A stretch of 64,000 nucleotides of DNA, from positions 13,078,001 to 13,142,000 of the forward strand of contig WPIO01000004.1 in assembly GCA_009760855.2 (NCBI GenBank). Reading direction: 5' to 3'. Source of the stretch: Cristatella mucedo (taxonomy: Eukaryota > Bryozoa > Phylactolaemata > Cristatellidae). Shown here piece after piece: positions 23,522 through 37,300 of the stretch (position 1 is the first letter of the stretch; each line of letters opens with the position of its first letter). The position numbers and the translations under genes were made by a program. Under the pieces are notes generated by a model, which was not told the origin of the DNA, did not search any database, and saw nothing but the letters and a program-made list of their open reading frames with translations.

Positions 23522-23581
23522 CGGTGGACTCGCCGGCCGCGCGACGTTCAAGGCTGGGCGATCGGCGTGCTGTCTGCGCAG
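23522..23581 (+). CDS. candidate arginine-rich mini-exon
   Basis: Seen: a strong acceptor (TTTCTCCTCTTTGCTCGGCAG) before 23522 and a weaker GTCAGG donor at 23582. The 60 bases read in phase 1-1 as AVDSPAARRSRLGDRRAVCA. The 221-base gap after the acidic mini-exon would be an ordinary small intron and keeps the frame. An alternative donor is GGCCAG|GTTAAA about 15 bases later. Confidence 0.35.
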
Positions 23582-23599
23582 GTCAGGGCGGCCAGGTTA

Positions 23600-24671
23600 A
23601 AAGTCGAGTCGTGTGGCTAGGCTCTCGGGCTGTGAGCACTGCCAGCTTCATCGACCCAGGAGACTGTCCAATGACACGAACCGGCCACGTGACCGCAGTA
23701 CACGGGTCTGGGGCAGAGGAGGGAGGGTTCGAGTAATGGAGCAGTTGGTTTCCACTCTCGTGCCCCCCCCCCCAGTGGCGCTTGTGTGTTCGTGTCCGGT
23801 GTCTCGTGAGGTCTCCGGAGTTATTTGCATTCCCTTACACTAGTATACCGATATCCCAGCTGTGCATCCTGTCAGCCGTCCTCACAGCCACCCACCGGTA
23901 GTCTCGAAAGCCACCTGTGAATACCCTGCAATGAGCTATTGAAATATGTTTCTAATTCCCTCTGGAATCGCTGGAGCAATTCTTTACTGCCAGCCGAAAG
24001 TGGGGGAAAGCTGCTGTGACTCTTCTGACACTATATAAGTAGGTCTGATAAATGTGCTGCTGCTCTGTACATACTCTTATCTCTGCCGAGGTACCTTGGG
24101 ACAATGGTCTCCCAGTTCCAACGAGGGTTGTGCCCTGGCTGCATCCAGTGGAGGATCAGATGTCAGGGTTGAGTGAATATGCAGGCTGCTGGGCCCCAAC
24201 CTCCGTACACGGTCAATTGCAGCAGCAGACCGTGTGAGCTTGTTGCCTCGTGACACTTGCGATTCACATGTTTGTTTGTGGGATTGTGATAAACTATATG
24301 GCTCCTGGTTTCTTATGTGGGATGTGAGGGTGTTAGTGTATCTTCTGATTATCTGTCAAAGATGCTTCCCAGCGACCAAAAGAACTTGCTTGTTAGGACT
24401 GTTTGCCTATCTACAAGCATATGCTAGACTGCTGCCGTGTGATTGGCCTGCCCTGGCCGCCTGATGCCAAGTAGCTCACTTTCAGTGGGTCTACCCAAAA
24501 TATGACAGCCAGGGTCCCGTCGGGTCAGGTCGGCAAATCAGCCTAGCCGGGGAATAATCTGAAGCTATTTCCATCTGGCTTACTGGCTCATGCTGCAATT
24601 GGTGATTCTCCCCCCCCCCCAACCTTGCAATGAGCTGGGGGATGGGGTGTGCCTCGCCCATGGCTCTACTT
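23600..24671. other. spacer, nothing firm
   Basis: A poly-C run lies at 23764-23773 and another near 24611. Small ORFs lack motifs. No repeat family is recognised before the LINE-B tail. Confidence 0.4.
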
Positions 24672-24740
24672 TAATAATAATATTATAATAATAATACATT
24701 TGATAGAACTCAATCTCTTTCTAGGCACTTTTAATTGACC
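24672..24740 (-). mobile_element. LINE-B 3' tail remnant
   Basis: An imperfect TAA repeat followed by AGAACTCAATCTCTTTCTAG, the inverted LINE-B terminus with its hairpin half. Only the last 70 or so bases are recognisable. Confidence 0.65.
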
Positions 24741-24825
24741 TAATCGGCAAAGAAGTGCAAATAAAACAACTTCAGCTCGGTTGAGCCGTGAGTGGTCTGT
24801 GGACTGGAGGATCACCTGACCTTTG

Positions 24826-25197
24826 AATGTCGGGTGGCGACCTATGCCGGTCTGCTGGATGTCAAGAAAGGCTGGGTGAAATAGGATATAGCTGAAAAAT
24901 TCACTGTCCTGTTTTCCTGGATCTGCCAATGGCATAGCCGAGAAGCCTGCCGAGGGATCATATGTTTTCAGGCTTGCCTTTGTTTTGTCATTCCTGCTAC
25001 TGACCTGCAGGTGCTGTGGGAGATCATAACAACACCGGCAAGGTTAATGGCATGGGTCATGTGCATATACAAGTAACTAGGATCACAGTAGCTGTTTTGC
25101 AAGAAACTGTTTCCAGAATGTGTCTGTCACCGACCAAGCAGCCTTCTTATGTGTCTGTGGCTTCTGAAAATGGAATTTTTCCAACCATTTGAGGTGA
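24826..25197 (+). repeat. duplicated 372-bp segment, copy 1
   Basis: Starts AATGTCGGGTGGCGACC and ends near CCATTTGAGGTGA. It aligns end to end with 26503-26873 at roughly nine in ten positions. No coding frame, tRNA-type box or terminal inverted repeat is seen. Its ends are not TG...CA, so a solo LTR pair is not supported. Confidence 0.9.
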
Positions 25198-26502
25198 ATC
25201 ACAGCAGTTGGCAGTTAGAAAGTAGGTCATATTAGCTGAGCCATCAGATGGGTTTACTTTGCTCTGTATGCGTAATGTACATTCTAGGGTTAGAATGTTG
25301 GAAGAATATCTTATATCATCCTTCGGAAGGAGGTTGAACCTCTGAAAGTAAAGGCAATAGTAATACCAGCTTGTCCGTGTCATTGACAAATGAGAGAAGT
25401 ACTAGAGAGGTTAACGATAGCTGCCGAGGATTTATTAAAGTGTCTGGATCGACCGTATGTATGGCGTCAATCTGAAGCTTGATGCTCGGACAAGTTAAAC
25501 ATCTGCTAAAACATCTAGATATATGGAGTACTAGTGATACTTGCTGAGTATCGGTATGTGGTGACTTACTGTCATTGTGAATGCTGGATCCCTGTGCCAG
25601 GACGAGATGCAGCTTCGGTCAAGTGATTCTTGTTTATGAATCGTTACAGCCAAGAAAACAGGGTGGCTGTAGTGATTGACGATGCATTGGTGGGTTGTCT
25701 GGGATGCGATGCAGGAGGAAACCATCTGGGATTAGTCGGGGCTTGACCAGAAACTTTGACCCGTGGTCTCGGATTTGCTTCTCGGGCTGATGATCTCGAT
25801 TGATGCGAGCCACAGGCCCCACACAGCTGCTCGGCAGAGTAGGACAGTGTACTGCTCTCTAGCCTGTTGTGTGGTCGGCAGCCAGCCATGGGTAGCTCTG
25901 AGCAATAGGCATACCACATCACAGCTACGGGCCTGTGGCCCTGGCCGATGTGTAGGGGGCATGCTGGTTAGCTTGCTGCCCCACTGGCCTCTTCGGCCTT
26001 ACTTTGATTGGCAGCTTTGGGTACAGTCCTGGTCTAGTGCCCTCCTTGACTTGCTTAATTCCTGGATTTTCACCTGGGCTTAAGCAGGTGGCAGGAGGAA
26101 GTGTGAGGAAGTTCTATACTGACACGTCACGCCTGCTGTCACGATGGTACAGTGATGCTTAGTAGCTGTGCCAGTCAAGTCAAAATACCGGAGTAGATTG
26201 ACTGGCAGCTCTGAGGGCCTCACCTGAGCCGTCACGTGCTGTCATTGCTGTGACCTCAAGCCATTGAGCTTTTGGGTACGTTGACTGGGGGGTGTGGTCC
26301 CTTGACCACAACTAGTGGGTCGTAGTTAAAGGGGGTGGGTGGGTAGCACAGTGAGGCCGACCGCAGCAATTCACGATTGCAAGCTTCTTTACGAATCTTT
26401 TCAGGTCATGTGTCTTTTGCATGATTCTGATAAGCACCTCGTATGCTGTATTCAGTAATGCCGATGGCAGTGCACGGTTCCTAGCTGCTATGAAGTACGA
26501 AG
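25198..26502. other. unique sequence between the duplicated copies
   Basis: About 1.3 kb with only small ORFs, for example 25763-26083 (+), none recognisable. No primer-binding or polypurine signature is seen at its borders. Confidence 0.4.
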
Positions 26503-26873
26503 AATGTCGGGTGGCGACCTATGCCGGTCTGCTGGATGTCAAGAAAGGCTGAGTGAAATAGTATGAAGCTGAATTCACTGTCCTGTTTTCCTGGATCTGC
26601 CAATGGCATAGCCGTGAAGCTTGCCGAGGGATCAGCTGTTTTCAGGCTGGCCTTTGTTCTGTCACTCCTGCTACTGACCTGTAAGGGCTGTGGGAGAGCA
26701 TAACAACACCGGCAAGGTTAATGGCATGGGTCATGTGCATATACAAGTAACTAGGATCACTGTAGCTGTTTTGCAAGAAATTGTTTCTAGAAATTGTGTC
26801 TGTCACCGACCAAGCAGCCATCTTATGTGTTTGTGAGTTCTGAAAATGAAATTCTTCCAACCATTTGGGGTGA
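26503..26873 (+). repeat. duplicated 372-bp segment, copy 2
   Basis: Same order and ends as 24826-25197. Differences are scattered substitutions and small indels, and flanking sequence is unrelated, so the shared block is sharply bounded. Confidence 0.9.
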
Positions 26874-28334
26874 TATACAGTTAATTCAAAGCACCACTGT
26901 TAATTCGTTTGCTCCAGCTGCTTGCAGGACTGTATGGCACCTCTTGTAATGCTCATCAAAGCTCATTGTAGTTGATGTGTTGCCCCTCCAGTCCCCAACA
27001 GCTGGCCCCGTTGCTTTCGGATGGTTAGTTTGGCTGCTTATACAGAAAAAGTCATCCAGCGTAAACCTAGTTTCGGCATCAAATGCTGGCCTTGGAAATG
27101 GGAAACCGACATGTATCATACCTGCGACTGACCAGAAATTCGGCAATTGGCTAGTTTTTTTTTGTCGTCTCTTTGTATCCAGATGGCGCATAACGATGCT
27201 AAGCGTTTACTGCACAGCAACATCAGTCAGCATCTAGCATATTGCTCTCGGTTTACTTGTCGGTTGATATACAGGCCCTGGGTTTGCTAGCATGCACTGA
27301 CACAAGAACAAGACCACTCTGGGCCTTTTGTTTGAGCCGAGGTGGTCAATTGCAGCCCCCTTAGCTAATTAGGTCTACTCTCTAACTTCGAACTGTGCTC
27401 TGCTGTTCAATGACTTGGAAACTAACATATCACCCAGCTTGGCAGTACCATAGAAATCCAAATCATTATGCCCTCGTGGGAGTAGTTAATACACGTACAG
27501 TATCTCAGTTATGTGACCCGTTCCTGATTTTCAGAGATGAAATCCTTTCAGTTGCATGGGAAACATATGCATGGACTGCAAGTGATGTGGGTTTGGCTCC
27601 CACTAGGAGACCCGATCGCTCAATAAGGTTCTTTTTTGTTTGAGAATGAATGTGTGTGTTTGTAAATCTGATTGTACTCACAAAAAGCACTTGCCCCACC
27701 TCGAAAAATTTGGTAAAACTCCATATGCACCTATAATAAGCTGGGTTTGTTCGTTCGTCCGAAAGTCCGGCACTGTCGCTGAAGTATTTTTGGTTCAATA
27801 CGCCGGTACAGTAATGATAAGTGTCAAAAAGAGGGGATGATTAGCTAATTTGCATTTCTTGCTGCAACATGCAGTCTCGTGGTTGAAATTTAACATTGAA
27901 ATGCTAGACATTCACAGAACTATGAACTTGTAGGGGTTTTTCTCAGGGCCCTGCCGGGGCATGCCTGCAGCGAGCGCTTCCCTGCTTCTACTTGCATCAG
28001 CTGAATTGGAATATTTGAAAAGCTGCTAGCCTCACTGATCAGAAATCGAGCTTTGCCTGCCTTTGGTAAGCGATGGACACGGATAAATATAATGCACCCG
28101 TGATTCTTCACTGGGCTGTGGTTTCTGACCGCCATTGTTGACCGGCGAGTTTTTGCAGCAATGAATTGGGAACCGAAAGGAGCAAAGCGAGCAGAAAATA
28201 AGCGTACCTATCGCTTACAACAGCGAGAGAAGCAAGCAACAGAGTAATCTGCTCATGAATGTCACAGACGCCGAGACTTGACAGAAACGTCGCATACGAC
28301 AAACTCTGCAACAGGAACAGACTGCGGAAGAATA
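26874..28334. other. spacer, nothing recognised
   Basis: Short ORFs on both strands without motif. A GTAAGC donor-like site at about 28066 has no open frame behind it. Confidence 0.4.
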
Positions 28335-28490
28335 TTAGTAGCTGATTTAACAGCCTCATTTGCATAGCGGCAGAAGAGCCTTGACGGCTATCACCACTGT
28401 TGGCAATAAAGGATTGCACACTGTCAGGATTCGAACCCACAACCTCGGACGTAAAGAGCGAGCACCTTACCTCCTGGGCTATCACGGCTC
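28335..28490 (-). mobile_element. SINE-2 copy
   Basis: On the minus strand: GATAGCCCAGGAGGTAAGGT, GCTCTTTACGTCCGAGG, GTGGGTTCGAATCC, then the tail half read here on + as AGCTGATTTAACAGCCTCAT. This is among the best preserved copies and shows the unexpanded anticodon-side region. Confidence 0.88.
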
Positions 28491-28767
28491 CAGGAGCTTC
28501 GTGCTGTGAAGCTCAGCGAATGCCTCACTTGTGACAAGGTCGAAGATAGAAAGAGACTAAAGATTTGAGCACTTCGCAGTGGCCCAGTTTGCGGTATGAC
28601 AGTAGGCCGGGCTCACCAGCTAGGCTGGGCTAACCACTAGGTCAGCTCACACTCACGTCCATATTGTAATGCAACTCTGGAATTTCCGGTGATTGTTCAC
28701 GATGAAAAGTTACTTACTCGCGATAATAGACGGCAAGCAAAATGCTGTCCGAGGTCGCTGTACTAGC

Positions 28768-29094
28768 CTACATCATGACGTTTCCGGTGTCTGAAAGCAT
28801 TTGCATCTTCCAATGCATATGCAGTGCCATCGTGAGACCAGCAGTGTTCAGCAAAGTATCCTCGTACATCTGGATGCCGGCTCTGCAGAGGCAAGCTGCA
28901 GGCAAAGCTGTAGGTAAAGCAGCAAGCTGTTGCTGAGGAAGCGTAGGGGGGGGGAAGAGCTTGAGCTCAGCATGTATGTCCGCAAGCAGAGCCGGAAAAG
29001 ACGGGCAGCAGCAGAGCAGCGGTGACAACTCCAAGACAGCATGAGCATGTGGAAGAAAGCAATCATCAGAGATGCTAATGGTTGTAGCGGCCAC
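28768..29094 (-). CDS. possible minus-strand exon, 108-codon frame
   Basis: An open frame reading LPHAHAVLELSPLLCCCP, then LLADIHAELKLFPPP and a stop at its left end. The wording is protein-like, but an acceptor compatible in phase with the candidate exon at 29179-29385 was not found. Weak support only. Confidence 0.2.
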   Translation of the reverse strand: MAATTISISDDCFLPHAHAVLELSPLLCCCPSFPALLADIHAELKLFPPPTLPQQQLAALPTALPAACLCRAGIQMYEDTLLNTAGLTMALHMHWKMQMLSDTGNVMM

Positions 29095-29178
29095 ACGATT
29101 TTAAGGCCTTAGGAAAAACTGAAATCTTGACTGCAAGGGGAGGTGCTATATATCGCATTGTTGGCACGGATTAGTTAC

Positions 29179-29385
29179 CTGGAGCAGATTTTCGTAGCAA
29201 TGCTCTGGCAGACCTTGCACGGCTGCTGCTGTAGTGGCAGCTCCAGCAGACATGCTGTGAACAAGTGGCAGCTCGGAAAACTCGGCGGCTAACATCTCAG
29301 CCCGGCTTGGCCTTGGACATGCGACCTTGCCGGTAACTGTGCAGACGTGTTTTCGGCTCGTGGCATCCATTCCTTCCACTCTCAT
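29179..29385 (-). CDS. candidate first coding exon on the minus strand
   Basis: Seen on the minus strand: 69 codons from an ATG, ending in CTCCAG followed by GTAACT, a good donor in phase 0. Residues near the end read GLPEHCYENLLQ; YENL fits the Grb2-type YxN SH2 ligand pattern, but that role is inference. The middle reads SRAEMLAAEFSELPLVHSM. No family is recognised and the downstream exon is unresolved. Confidence 0.35.
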
Positions 29386-29698
29386 ACGAGTGCATGGTCT
29401 CGGATTTTAGGCATCTACATGCTTTGCCTCTGCACCATGCCGACATGTTCCGGCTGAAATGGTCGGCTTCCAAATTGTTGGAACCGAAAGCCGAATTTTT
29501 CGGAAAACGAATGCCATACCTCTATTACTGTTGACAGCTGTTTTATAGGCACACAGCCACACCACTTCGACCTGCACTTCCTGATTGGAGCAAAGGCTGA
29601 CAATTGGAATCCGAGTTAGAGTCCTCATGATTATTCTAGTTATATTTTATGATTATGTATATATTATATATATTATTATATATTATTTTTAAATTAAT

Positions 29699-29769
29699 GG
29701 ACATACAGCTAGTCCGGGAATATGTATATTTTTTATTTATATATATTCGCCCGGACTAGCTGTATGTCC
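29699..29769. repeat. 20-bp perfect inverted repeat in AT-rich DNA
   Basis: Arms 29699-29718 and 29750-29769 are exact reverse complements (GGACATACAGCTAGTCCGGG) around a 31-base AT loop. No coding meaning is seen. It could be a tiny foldback element or a cruciform-prone site. Confidence 0.9.
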
Positions 29770-29784
29770 GGTAATTTGAAAATA

Positions 29785-29922
29785 ATATAATTCATTTGTA
29801 TAGCACCCTAAGAAAACTTAGTCTCTATTCAGGTGCTTCACATATGCCACAGGGCTCGAGTCCACGACCTCGGCCAGACCTTGGTCGGGGCGAGCAACTT
29901 AACCACTCGGCCAAACCAGCTC
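29785..29922 (-). mobile_element. SINE-1 copy, well preserved
   Basis: On the minus strand the head reads GGTTTGGCCGAGTGGTTAAG. GGCCGAGTGGTTAAG is the A-box region typical of class II tRNAs (Ser/Leu). A B box GGACTCGAGCCC, the CACCTGAATAGAGACTAAG segment and a TAGGGTGCTATACAAATGAA tail follow. This copy fixes the tRNA origin of the family. Confidence 0.9.
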
Positions 29923-29950
29923 GGTGAAAAACCTACAGTCGATACAGTTG

Positions 29951-30674
<724 letters not shown>

Positions 30675-31870
30675 TTAAACCCTGGATGTAACTGCCACTT
30701 TCTTGGCAGCATTTGATGCCGTCGATCGCCAAATCCTTTATTAGACTGTGCTATTTTGCCTGGGTATCACTGGCACTGCACTATCCCAATTTGGGTCTTG
30801 TCTTGGTGAGTGATTTCAATGTCTATCTGTCAACCGGTGAGTCTTTGACGTATGGGAAATCTGTTCTAGGTCAACTTCGTTTCCCAATGTATATGCTTTG
30901 TCACTCCGATGTATTTGCCGAGTACAATCTATGCTTTCACAGGGGTAACTTTGCTTTCATCCCTCTCTGCCTTCTGGCACCCGAAATTCGCCAGCATCCT
31001 ATTAGTGGCATTTACACTTGTATTGTACACTTATATTTGCCCATAACTATTAGGCTTGTCTTAGAACCATTTGGTCCAAAAAACTTAGCAGCCAACTTTT
31101 TCGGACCAAATGGTTCTAAGACAAGCCTAATGGTTATGGGCAAATAGAAGTGTCACTCGGTAACTGGGAAGCTTGGCCCTCAAAAATGGCTAGGCCACCA
31201 TATTACCTGCAGCATCTGCACGGTAATTTGGTGTCCTCGTACGAAACGACTTCTCTCAAGATGACTGCATCAGCTCAATATCAGCTACATAATATTGCGC
31301 AAATGCAGATGTTCCTAGATGAGAGTACCACAGCCAAATTAGTCCGTGGATTAGATATCCTATATCTGAACTTCTTAAGCTCTCACCTTCTCATCCGGGG
31401 GCGCTTGCAGATTGTACAAACAGCTCGACGGCTAGGCTTTTCGGTTGTGAGCTTCACAGCTGCCATATAGTTCACCACTTCTCATCCGACCTGACCGTCT
31501 GGGTACTCATCAAAAGACGCCTTGACTTGTATGACCTTGATCTCACTTGTTTAAGTACTATCATTCTCGTGCTCCGGCTCGCTCTTCTGAAATACTTACC
31601 AGGCTTCCATGTGCTCTTCCGACTGGGATCGTTTCGTTTAGACTGAACGTTCAGTTTTTGCACACCCAAAGCCTGAACTCTACCGACTGACATTAAGCTA
31701 TACCCTGACGACATTTAAAAAGAAGCCGAAATCCCACCTATACACCGAAGCATGTTATTCTCACTTTTCAGTTAATATGCTTTCTTTCCCTCATTTTTAA
31801 AGTGCCCAAAAAGAGAGACAGAGATGTATTTCTCTTAGGGTGTTCTGCAAATGTATTGCTATCGTTGCTT
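30675..31870 (+). mobile_element. LINE-B relative with SINE-1-type tail
   Basis: Begins with a reverse transcriptase motif reading FLAAFDAVDRQIL (compare AAFDxxDHxIL), continues through QLHNIAQMQMFLDESTTAKLVR, and reaches the NLKTHLYT-like end near 31740. The 3' UTR at about 31800-31865 reads AGTGCCC ... TTCTCTTAGGGTGTTCT, then CAAATG. That matches the SINE-1 tail better than the (ATT)n LINE-B tail, so this subfamily is a likely helper for SINE-1. It is frameshifted and contains a foldback duplication. Confidence 0.75.
31034..31146. repeat. 50-bp foldback inverted repeat inside the LINE
   Basis: Arms 31034-31083 and 31097-31146 are reverse complements with about two mismatches, around a 13-base loop. 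The right arm is ordinary LINE sequence (reading SKTSLMVMGK); the left arm is its inverted copy. It is a local inverted duplication in the LINE. Confidence 0.93.
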
Positions 31871-32171
31871 TTATTTTAGCAGCCTTGCATTCGATATCGG
31901 TTGCATAGGGTGTAGTAAAAAATCAAAGCAATTCATGTCGGCTACCGTTCAGTTTCTTAGTGAATTGCCTGTAAAAATGTCTTGAATACATATTTAACAC
32001 ATCATATGTAATGTTTTTTTTCTCTCTGGGGTGCCTTAACGGTGCTAATAAAAGCTGGGCCTGCAGTACTGGTCACGCGCCTGAGCTGAGACGGTGGTTA
32101 GCCACGTGACACTGAAAGCATAGCTGCAAACAAAATCGTCCGAAAAGTGGTACACATATGATGGTATATTT

Positions 32172-32172
32172 T

Positions 32173-32259
<87 letters not shown>
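32172..32259 (+). repeat. (TC)n-(TA)n compound microsatellite
   Basis: About 26 bases of TC followed by about 60 bases of TA. Confidence 0.95.
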
Positions 32260-32260
<1 letters not shown>

Positions 32261-34330
32261 TCACCAAGCAGGCCAATGCTCTGCCCACTTAGCTATTTAG
32301 CCGAACTTTCTAGTGCCCTCAGCACTGAAAGAGATCATCATCTGAGTCGTTCAGCGAGCCCAACCCCCTCTCGTGCTTGAGCAGCCAAACGTGCCTGTGC
32401 TGTTGCCGCTACTTTTCGGCCACTCACATTTGAGCGGTTCGATGTGCCTGCTGGCTGAATAGGCAAGTGCGGGACCGGTGTCGGTCGAAGCTTCTAGTTA
32501 AATTCGACATGCCTGTCTGAAGTGCTCCTGCCATGGCTCAAGTGGGAATGCTCAGGGCAGTCGCTTTTCCATCAAGCAGTTTCCATCGATCTCTTGTCCA
32601 TCAGTGGCAGGGCCTGCTGGCTGCTGCCTGCCACTACTATATGCCACTACTGATGCCTGCCACCGAGCTTGGCAGCCGGGCTAGCAAGCAGCTGTGCTTG
32701 TGCTCATTTAGGCCGGGCCTCTATGCTTGTAGCTACTAGGGGGATGCTTCACTGTGGAAGCATCGATGCCATGCCACCTAGCCACATGGGCGCCTGCCTG
32801 GGCATAGTAGGTGTACCAATGCAGATGTAGAGACTGGCCCTGGCTGATGGCTGTCCAAACTCTGGCAGCCTCTAGCTCTACCTCAACCTCTAGCTGCATT
32901 GGTAAGGCACTGGACATCCCCCACCACCCCCTCCTGGTGGACCATCTATGCACTACCGTCTGTCTACCTGTCTCTCTGTCCCTACCAGCTGTCAAATGTG
33001 GTGGGCGGTATCTATTTAGGCTACCCTTACGGTATGGCAGAACTTAGCCGTAGCACCTGCCCAAAGATGGGAGTACCTCTGGGACCCCAGTGCAAAGCAG
33101 CAGTGCCCGGCACTGAGAAGGTAGTCCTTGCAAGTACAGTCCTTGCGAGGGCAGCTGGCAGGGCCACTCATGCTCAGGTGGCTGGGGTGGGAGTCCTCTC
33201 CAGCCTACCTCCCTCCTCCAATCTGCAGCCAGGCCTCAATAGTGCTGCTACTGCTGGCATTGCTGGCTAGTGCCATCAGCCAGGCGAGGACTGGACCTCT
33301 GGCCAGCAGCGTGACACCAAGCTCGGCCTCTGCTCTACCCAGTCGTTCGTGCCACAGCCTCGAGCAAGAAAGCATCCGCATTTAGGCGAGGTATTCCCTC
33401 GGTGCTCGCTCGTGGCCAGGCCGAGCGCTACACATCTGCTGCCTGTGCAGAGGCCGGGTCGCGGATTGTATCAAAGGGCAGGCGGTCTGGTGGCCCGGAG
33501 CTTTGTGACCCGACGTTCCATTGAACTTGTGAGCGACTTCCTCCGGGCAGGGTTGGATTAAGGCTGGCGCACTGAAAACCAGATATAGAGCTGCGATCGC
33601 TTGCTCGGCAAAACAGTTGCCTCCGTCGAGTCCTAGCTGCACATCTGCCAGCACCGTGACCCGCAGCATACATTGGTTGCAGGCGCTGCGCTGCTGCTTG
33701 GCAGGCAGCGGCAGCGTGTGAGTTCGTGTGGAACCGTATTGAGTGATCAGCTGAGTTCGCCTAAGTCTCGCGATTGGCTCGTCTGCTTCCGATGTCTAAC
33801 CACCACACCCAAGGCTAGGCCCCTTCCAGAATCGAATGCCACCGTGACGTTCCGGTGTCGAATGCCACGATGACGGGCGACTGGCAGCCATGCGGAGCAG
33901 CAGCCAGTGAGAAGAGAGGCTAGTGGAAGGACTCCTTAGGCCAGCTTAGCTCTGCTGCTCAGCAGCAAGCAAGTCTTGTTAGTCACCGGTCGCTTGGCTA
34001 GGCGGCGAGGCAAGGCGTGGCAGCCAAGGGGAGTCCACTGGCTAGGACGGTCCATCTTTTAAGAGTTCAGTTGACATTGCTGGCAAAAATGCCTCACTGT
34101 TCGAACTTGTTTGTTGCTGCTATGGTAGCTGCCAGCCAGTGTGATCATGGAGAGAGCAAGGTGACATCACTTGTGCTGGCAAAACATGCTGGGCTTCACC
34201 TTACCGTGTAGTCATTTTAATGACTCACTTTTGGCTGCTACACTCCAGTTTTGCATTGATTCAAATGATTACGCACCATTTCTACATTGCTGTGTGGGAA
34301 TTGGTCAATTGCTTGACAATGGGCTCCGTG
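32260..34330. other. GC-richer stretch with unsupported ORFs
   Basis: Overlapping ORFs of 70-123 codons occur on both strands around 32800-33670. One sub-stretch (33463-33534, + strand) sits between a good acceptor (CTGCTGCCTGTGCAG) and a GTGAGC donor and is open in phase 0 (RPGRGLYQRAGGLVARS). The minus-strand frame 33382-33669 is equally open, so I do not call a gene. Confidence 0.25.
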
Positions 34331-35861
<1,531 letters not shown>

Positions 35862-35965
35862 ACGCATGCATGATTTTACTTACCATTTAATTGCATTTCC
35901 CTTTGCAGCAAATGTAAAGCGCCTAGAAAGAGATTGAGTTCTCTGAGGGCGCTTTATTAAGTACA

Positions 35966-35996
<31 letters not shown>

Positions 35997-35997
35997 C
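35862..35997 (+). mobile_element. LINE-B 3' tail
   Basis: Contains ATTTTACTTACCATTTAATT, GCAGCAAATGTAAAGCGCC, the GAGGGCGCTTTATTAAGT terminus and an (ATT)n tail to 35997. Only the last 135 bases of the element are present. Confidence 0.85.
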
Positions 35998-36192
35998 CAC
36001 TGATTTCCTAGTCAATGGTAGACATGACTCAGCATCAGACATCTGCGACCAGCTGTCAATGGACAGAGGCATTTCAAGTCAAGTGAGCACTGCCTGTTTA
36101 AATCAAAGAAAGAAATGAAGCCTAACCGGGGCTTGCCAAATGAAGAATTACAAGAATACTCGAGAATGCATGCTTTTGAAAGGCATACTGCT

Positions 36193-36223
<31 letters not shown>

Positions 36224-36537
36224 AAATGCTCTTAATAAAGCGCCCTCAGAGAGCTCAATCTCTTTCTAGGCGCTTTACATTTGCTGCAAAGGGAAATGCA
36301 ATTGAATGGTGAGTAATATCATGCTTGATAAACAACATGAATAACATGGTTAGGGGTGAGATGCACAGGATCAGCATGCAAATGTGGTTAGTGGCAGCAT
36401 GCACAGTGTCAGCATGCATAAGTATATCAAGGACGAATCACAGGGACCCACTAAATGCTGTCCTAAATAGGCGTGTTTTTAAGTTCTTTTTAAATGTGGT
36501 CAAGTCAGGGGATGTTCTGAAACAAGTCGGGACTGCT
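36193..36537 (-). mobile_element. LINE-B 3' fragment, inverted to the previous one
   Basis: Starts with TAA repeats, then the inverted hairpin (AAGCGCCCTCAGAG ... CTAGGCGCTTT), the 3' UTR, and the last codons of LINE-B up to about 36537. It faces the tail at 35862-35997 tail to tail with a 195-base spacer. Confidence 0.88.
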
Positions 36538-36582
36538 ATGACTTTCTACATGGCTTGTGTACATTCGTATCGATATGTGCAT

Positions 36583-37200
<618 letters not shown>

Positions 37201-37300
37201 CAGAGGTCGGCAAACTCCGGCCTTTAAGCCAGATGCGGCCTAGCTAGTGCTCCAGTCTGGCCTAGCAGCCCCCTAGTTCTTTATTGATGGATCCGTAGCC
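37201..37300 (+). mobile_element. hAT-like terminal sequence
   Basis: CAGAGGTCGGCAAACTCCGG at 37200-37219 fits the CAGRGGTCGGCAA-type terminus known for hAT transposons and their non-autonomous relatives, and is followed by AGCCAGATGCGGCC as in many such elements. The matching opposite terminus was not found in the window, so only one end is claimed. Confidence 0.55.

Noticed and set aside
24826-26873. The duplicated 372-bp segments as a pair of LTRs
   Set aside because: Ends are not TG...CA, no primer-binding or polypurine tract is seen, and the 1.3 kb between them has no retroelement coding sequence.
33382-33669. 95-codon minus-strand ORF and overlapping + frames
   Set aside because: Several frames are open at once and none has a motif. 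One acceptor-donor pair is noted but not enough to call.
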